Source: Heterobilharzia americana
Lineage: Eukaryota; Platyhelminthes; Trematoda; Strigeidida; Schistosomatidae
Length of the DNA: 64,000 nucleotides
NCBI GenBank assembly: GCA_944470555.2
Contig: OX104132.1
Location: 10,735,755 to 10,799,754, forward strand
Direction of reading: 5' to 3'
Of the stretch, positions 59,369 to 64,000 are shown piece by piece (within the stretch, counting starts at the first letter, position 1; each line of letters opens with the position of its first letter). Made by a program: the position numbers and the translations under genes. The notes below the pieces were generated by a model. That model made no database searches. It was not told the origin of the DNA and worked only from the letters and a program-made list of their open reading frames with translations.

Positions 59369-61429
59369 CTGTAAAGAGAAGTGGAGATTATTTTACGAAG
59401 TTATAAATTAGTTAATTAGTAGTTATTTACTAAAGTGATTTCTCAAGGTGGTATTCATCATGGAATGACGTGTCAGTTGAAGGAACATCGGATTTCTGGG
59501 AGCACTGGGCACCTGCTTCGTTCTAGCATGGGACTCCTCAACACTGTTCACTCATGAGCCCACCCCACTAGGGGTCGAATTCAGAACCTTCGATTTCCAT
59601 GGCCAGCACTTTATTACTGAACCATTGGATCGATCCATATTTTCAACTTCTGTCAGTTCAGGACATAACGCGATCATCACCCAATGTCATCACTTAGTAC
59701 TTTTTCCTCAAGGCCACGTAACCTGAAGGTCCCAGGCGGGATCCTGTCGTAGTCATGGATGCACATTGTTAAGGAGTCCGATACCAGGACGAAACAGTTG
59801 TCCAGTGCTCCTAGGTTTCCAATCTCCCTCCAACTGTAGTCAGTCCATTATGAAAACCAACTTGAGAAGTAACTAAATTCTGACAAATTGATTTCCTTTT
59901 CCTCCTTTTTGCTTTGTTATTCCACAAGCGGTATCCTGTTGGTTTATGAGATATGCTCTGAAAAAGTTTTATAGCTAGATACTTTCGTTAGACGAGTTTT
60001 CATCTTTTAACGGTATACAGTGCCTAAGTTTTCGATGTCTTATATATCAAGTAACTTCCAAAGTTATCATTCTGTGGTCTATTTAAGGTAACACATCCTG
60101 ATTTGGTGCATTTTATTCCACTAATATAATAAGGTTTACTTAGGTATACTTTTGACTGTTAAACATGAATAATTTTTTAAACGACGCATTTAAAATACAA
60201 TGACTGAACTAATACTACTACTACTACTACTCAAACGCTTAACCTTTTTTCCTGCTATCGATATCCACTTGAAGTAAGCTCACGTTTACATTGATTGATT
60301 ACTGGAAAGAGACCAACATCATTTTGTCTAATCATTTTATGTATCTAATTCAGTCCTAAAGGAGGTCAGTAGCTGTCCGAATAGCTCTTTGGTTACATCG
60401 CTGACTACCACATTGGGAGCAATTAGTTCAAATCTCAAAGGGGAAAATTAGCTCCCTTGAAGTTGCAGATACGCTCTCCTGATGAATGTCAACAACCATA
60501 AAATCTATGTCGAATAGGCTTTCCTACAGATTTCATTCAACCAACTGACGAACAAGTTTATATGCTATCCAGTATTGAGTAAAATCTGGTCACTATCTTT
60601 AGGAAAAATGTAGGATTTCCAAGTAAAACGTAGTTCACACAATCCACTCTTAAGTAGAGGGTCGTTGGTTAGATGCTTGTCCCACATAATGACGTTTCGG
60701 TAGCCACGAAAAATCAACAGTTCTCATAGAAGAGACTTGGCTTAGTGGCAAGAGCAATGATCTATAGGGGGATAACCAGCAATAATAAGAATGCCTCTTC
60801 AAACTATGTTTACGGAACAATGAAGAACCGAGATTGATGTCAGTACTGAAGTAGAGAACACTCGAATGTTAATTAGTTCGTAGCTGTTAGTGGGAATCTA
60901 TGGTTGTCACTTTTGCGCTCGCTGATACTCATCAAGAAGGTATACCTGAGGTTTTGATAGAACCTATTCTCACTTGATGACTTGGAATCACATCATCAAA
61001 CACAGTGAGCAGAAACTTTAGTACCAGTACTTAAATGAAATTTCTGAATTGTACGAGACATATGACAAAAAATTCGAAGGTATAAATGACAGTACTAAGT
61101 TCAAGGTTCTGGTTTAGTTTGTCATTCAACTCAGCAGATAGTTTGCTTCTTCAGAATTTTTCCCTCATATTAAAAAGCACTTTAGTTCAGTGGTTTCAAG
61201 TTATTAAGAATCATCTCAAAGATGCTATTTACATGAAGAGTTTTCCTATGCATTCTAGGTAGCAAGACATAAATATAGCTGAAAAGATTATGACAGCTGA
61301 ATCAAGGATAAAATTATAGAAATGGTAGAATGAAATGCACTAAAATCTTGACCACTTACCAACAGATGTGTTAATTTTCATCCACACTATGGATACAATG
61401 TACAAGAAGAAGAATATTCGCCTCATCAT
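59175..61429 (-). CDS. UPF0506-family secreted cysteine-rich protein, paralogue 3 (2 exons)
   Basis: Exon 1 (61429-61360) and exon 2 (59368-59175) are joined across a 1991-bp phase-1 GT-AG intron and give 87 residues. The signal peptide starts MMRRIFFFLYIVSIVW. The mature part starts DGFQCKKLGEWC and keeps all 12 cysteines with spacing C-x6-C-x7-CC-x4-C-x7-C, x2, C-x6-C-x5-CC-x3-C-x4-C. It differs from paralogues 1 and 2 by a two-residue shortening of the loop before cysteine 6, where the block GPFNGK is replaced by TGDNK. The domain exon is too fragmented by frame choice to stand out as a long ORF. Placement in UPF0506 rests on the cysteine pattern and the shared gene structure. The intron contains S2 and S3 SINE copies. 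Confidence 0.82.
59445..59700 (-). mobile_element. S2 hammerhead SINE in the intron of paralogue 3
   Basis: Minus copy with B-box (GAATTCGACCCC, minus strand) and a ribozyme at 59494-59545 whose core is UUGAGGAG and GAACGAAGC, so inactive. Abuts the plus-oriented copy at 59700-59870. Confidence 0.65.
59700..59870 (+). mobile_element. S2 hammerhead SINE, 3' part
   Basis: AACCTGAAGGTCCCAGG, then a ribozyme at 59766-59812 with UUAAGGAG for CUGANGA and an intact GGACGAAAC side, then the family end. Inside the intron of paralogue 3. Confidence 0.65.
60345..60555 (+). mobile_element. S3 SINE in the intron of paralogue 3
   Basis: Leader TCAGTCCTAAAGGAGGTCAG, promoter-like AATAGCTCTTTGGTTACATC and TAGTTCAAATCTC, then a ribozyme with CUGAUGAA and strong decay on its other side. 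Confidence 0.62.
61360..61429 (-). other. Exon 1 of UPF0506 paralogue 3 (signal peptide)
   Basis: Starts with ATGATG and ends TCTGTTG before the donor GTAAGT. An in-frame ATG further upstream (61459) lies only about 15 nt from the TATA box and would precede the likely transcription start, so it was not used. Confidence 0.78.
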
Positions 61430-61470
61430 TGTTATGAATACCAACGTCTGGTTGAGCATACATTTGAATG

Positions 61471-61480
61471 CCTTTATATA
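61471..61480 (-). promoter_or_regulatory. Predicted TATA box of UPF0506 paralogue 3
   Basis: TATATAAAGG on the minus strand, 42-50 nt before the chosen ATG. It implies a very short 5' UTR of about 20 nt and decides the start codon in favour of 61429. Confidence 0.6.
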
Positions 61481-62356
61481 TTCTGGCTAAGATCACAAGC
61501 CTATTGAAGACTGAACGTCATTTCATTATCTCATTTGAAGTAAAATAGATAATATTTTATTCATAAAAGCCTGTAGGCAGATTATTTCAGTTCATATGCT
61601 TATTATTTAATGACTGCTAATGAATTCATGACATTAAGTGACAGAACTGTGCTTTGTGTCAGAGAAATACAGAAATGTTTAGTTCAATCACCTGTTAACG
61701 ATTATTGACTCATTTAATCAACCAGGGCATTTAACCTCTTGATTCTTTTATTTCCATGTTTTCTACTCTTCAAAAATAAGGAAGGTTTCAAGAAGTCTAC
61801 CCTTTAGGTGTTCTGCATTGCAGGCTATCAGGAATTAGGTTGATTAACATATTGTAGACTTTATCAAATAATTTCAGTCAACCATGAGTGCTAAGAAGCA
61901 ATTAGCTTGCAAGTAGCAACCTAAGCGTTCTCATCACGAGGTCATTAACTTTCTGACTAGGTAACATATGATCGATCACCTATCTCAAAAGTTATTGATT
62001 ACTTCTAGGTTTTGGATACTGTTTGTTGATGAGTGCCAATAGGTTCACTGATAGGTCACTGAAGAGCAACCGATATCATGTAGAACAAGATATTCAGCGA
62101 AGAGACTCTTTTCAACGAGTTTATTTTCGAGTTGTACAATCGTATATATGTGTGATATTTGAAAAATTATATCCCGTGGGGAAAACTAAACACTATATAT
62201 GATGATGACAGGGATTTGTGATAGTGATAACAACTGAAGCATGAATGATGATACAGTAGATTACGTAATATATGGAATGGTTCATAGAATGCATTTAACT
62301 CAGAAGGCGGTGATAAAATTGATGGAAGTGGTAAATCAGTTAAGTATTACGTATAT
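61481..62356. other. Sequence upstream of paralogue 3, nothing recognised
   Basis: No coding or repeat signal seen between the TATA box of paralogue 3 and the S1 unit at 62357; any distal promoter elements of paralogue 3 would lie here. Confidence 0.4.
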
Positions 62357-62700
62357 GCGCATCCTGGATTCCACTGCTAACCACTACCCATCATTACTAT
62401 ACATAATTAAAACACAGGCAATATCGAGGCATCTGCACTGGAGCCCATATGTCAACAGAGACTGATCAGTTAGGTCCAATCAACGACGGTATCATATAAA
62501 AACAATTATACTAAAAACTATACCCGTCTCACAAGAAGTGGCTATCGTGGCTCGGTGGTGTAGTGGATAATGCACTCACGTTTGAAGTGATCACTCTCGA
62601 GTCCGAATCCCAATGGGAACAACATCACTCAGTGGTAGGCAGATACATCTAGGACAAAATGTGCATCCTAGATTCCAATGCTAGCCATGATCCATTATTA
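62357..62700 (+). mobile_element. S1 SINE, full unit bounded by ribozyme halves, core deleted
   Basis: Starts GCGCATCCTGGATTCC and ends GTGCATCCTAGATTCC. Promoter CGGTGGTGTAGTGGATAATG and B-box GAGTCCGAATCCC at 62555-62610. The ribozyme lacks its CUGANGA part (text runs ATCTAGGACAAAATGTGC). Confidence 0.8.
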
Positions 62701-63324
62701 ACATTTTAAAGGATAGCCTAGTAACTGTTAAGAAAACCAATTACGGTTCTTTTTTTATAAAAACTTAACTTCCTAGCCGAAATATCGAAACCTGATTGGC
62801 CATTCCAACAGTCCCTAGGGTCCTGTACACAAAATAACTGTACAGTCTAACTTTGGCTTCTCTCCGAATCAACCAAAGTGACGTTGACGGCTGTAGAGGA
62901 ACTCGAACATAGTAACTCAGAAAATAATTCTAGTCAGGACTAGTGCTGAGCGACTCACTCAATTCACTGGTCACAGGACTCAATTGGAAGCCAAAACCGA
63001 GGTTCGAAACAGTACATTTTCCAAACCGTTAAAACAAGGGTATAACAACTTTGGAACATTTATTCTTCGTTTGTTCATGAAGCTATGGCTCTTCACCTGA
63101 CTGTCGAATTTTCACATTATTCTACATAGCACAGTACAGTATTGTTTACTGGGTGACGATATGAGCAGAATTTATTGCTCGCATGAATATGAGGATAAAT
63201 AATTTCTACTCGAAATGTTTTCCAGTAAATAAAGCTGTATCAGTGTGTGCTTGCTGTATTCAATCAGAAATCTAATATGGAATTATACTCTACCATAGTG
63301 CCAAACTCTTACTCTTATTTTAGA

Positions 63325-63725
63325 AGTAGTATTCATCATGGACTGACATCAGTTGGGGAACCACTGAAGATCTGGGAGCACTGAACAGCTAGCTGTTTCG
63401 TCCAACTAGTATGGAACTCCTCAGCAGTACGCAAACACGACCCCAGTGTGCAGGGATCGAACTCAGGACCTTCAGGTTTCATGTCGAACGCGTTAACCAT
63501 TCAGCCACTGGGTCGGTTTCCAGTGGTTCATATTTTCCTACTTCTGTCAATTCACAACATAGCGTGACTGTCACCCAAGGTCTTCAGTTAGCATCCACTT
63601 CACTTCTGACTGGTTGACCCCACATGTCATGGCTTCTCATTAGAGCTTCCTGATATCCATCTGGAAGCAAGTCACTAATGAGCCCTATACAGTAATATAT
63701 TTTTGACATAAATGGGGATTTTTAA
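63325..63725 (-). mobile_element. S2 hammerhead SINE, near full-length unit
   Basis: Longest single S2 copy: minus strand from TTAAAAATCCCCATTTATG (63721) through the variable region, A-box (GGTTAACGCG) and B-box (GAGTTCGATCCC) at about 63443-63500, the ribozyme at 63378-63432, and the end at 63325. It provides the unit's full order. Confidence 0.8.
63378..63432 (-). ncRNA. Type I hammerhead ribozyme (S2) with extended stem III
   Basis: Core CUGAGGAG and GGACGAAAC intact; stem I GUACUG with CAGUGC; stem III is ACAGC-UA-GCUGU, longer than the usual ACAG/CUGU because AGCU is duplicated; cleavage triplet GUU (allowed NUH). A longer stem III may let it cleave as a monomer; inferred. Confidence 0.6.
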
Positions 63726-64000
63726 TTGCGTTGACATTTCTTACACATGAATAATTTTTCAATGGTCTTATCAGTTGCATAAACAAGGTTTCCGCTAGGA
63801 ACTACTCAGTTAAGGTCCTAAAGCTGATTATTTCATCAAAAGTTGCTATGAACTGAAGGAATAGTTGTATTTGAAGATCATGTTGTTGATTTCAAAGAAA
63901 TCCACTTCAGTGAGATGAACTTAAGGATGCATCACTATTTGTAACTTGAGTTTTGGCATCAGTTGATGTGACGTACTATACACTGAATAACTCCTGTGTA

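Overview
The window looks like nuclear DNA of a blood fluke (Schistosoma or a close relative). It is AT-rich and intron-rich, about half of it is recognisable as decayed retroelements, and its only clear host genes belong to the schistosome-restricted UPF0506 family of small secreted cysteine-rich proteins. I see no rRNA, functional tRNA, CRISPR, operon or bacterial feature. Species cannot be settled by eye.

Host genes. There are three UPF0506 paralogues, each with two exons: a signal-peptide exon, a phase-1 GT-AG intron swollen by transposons, and one exon carrying the whole cysteine-rich domain. Gene 1 is on the minus strand (exon 1 10591-10657, exon 2 4640-4830). Gene 2 is on the plus strand (36501/36513-36582 and 40522-40742). 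Gene 3 is on the minus strand (61360-61429 and 59175-59368). All mature parts have 12 cysteines with nearly identical spacing, which parses as two consecutive inhibitor-cystine-knot-type six-cysteine frames. TATA boxes are visible for genes 1 and 3, and gene 2 starts just after a 70-bp TA microsatellite.

Mobile DNA. Five kinds recur. (1) LINE family A, RTE-like, has 13 mostly 5'-truncated copies ending in an (AAT)n tail. Several have readable target-site duplications, one is 5'-inverted, and some have internal deletions. (2) LINE family B has two copies. (3) Penelope-like elements encode a Penelope-type RT and a GIY-YIG endonuclease. At several loci the element is joined head-to-head to an inverted piece of itself. 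(4) Three families of short tRNA-promoter elements are called S1 (the known S-alpha/Sm-alpha type), S2 and S3 here. All three carry a type I hammerhead ribozyme motif and show tandem or circularly permuted joins. (5) There is a minor tRNA-like family (S4) and many microsatellites, including a perfect (CCAG)35 grown inside a LINE reading frame.

Layout. 0-4.2 kb: S1/S2/S3 fragments. 4.6-10.8 kb: gene 1 with LINE A and B copies in its intron, and a LINE A insertion just upstream of its promoter. 11-32 kb: dense LINE A, Penelope and SINE remnants. 32-36 kb: CCAG-expanded LINE and a long Penelope element. 36.5-40.7 kb: gene 2. 41-59 kb: more LINE A copies, the best-preserved S2 hammerhead (41.4 kb), a near-complete antisense LINE A (44.4-46.9 kb) and a 1.3-kb Penelope palindrome (55.0-56.3 kb). 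59.2-61.5 kb: gene 3. 62-64 kb: S1 and S2 copies.
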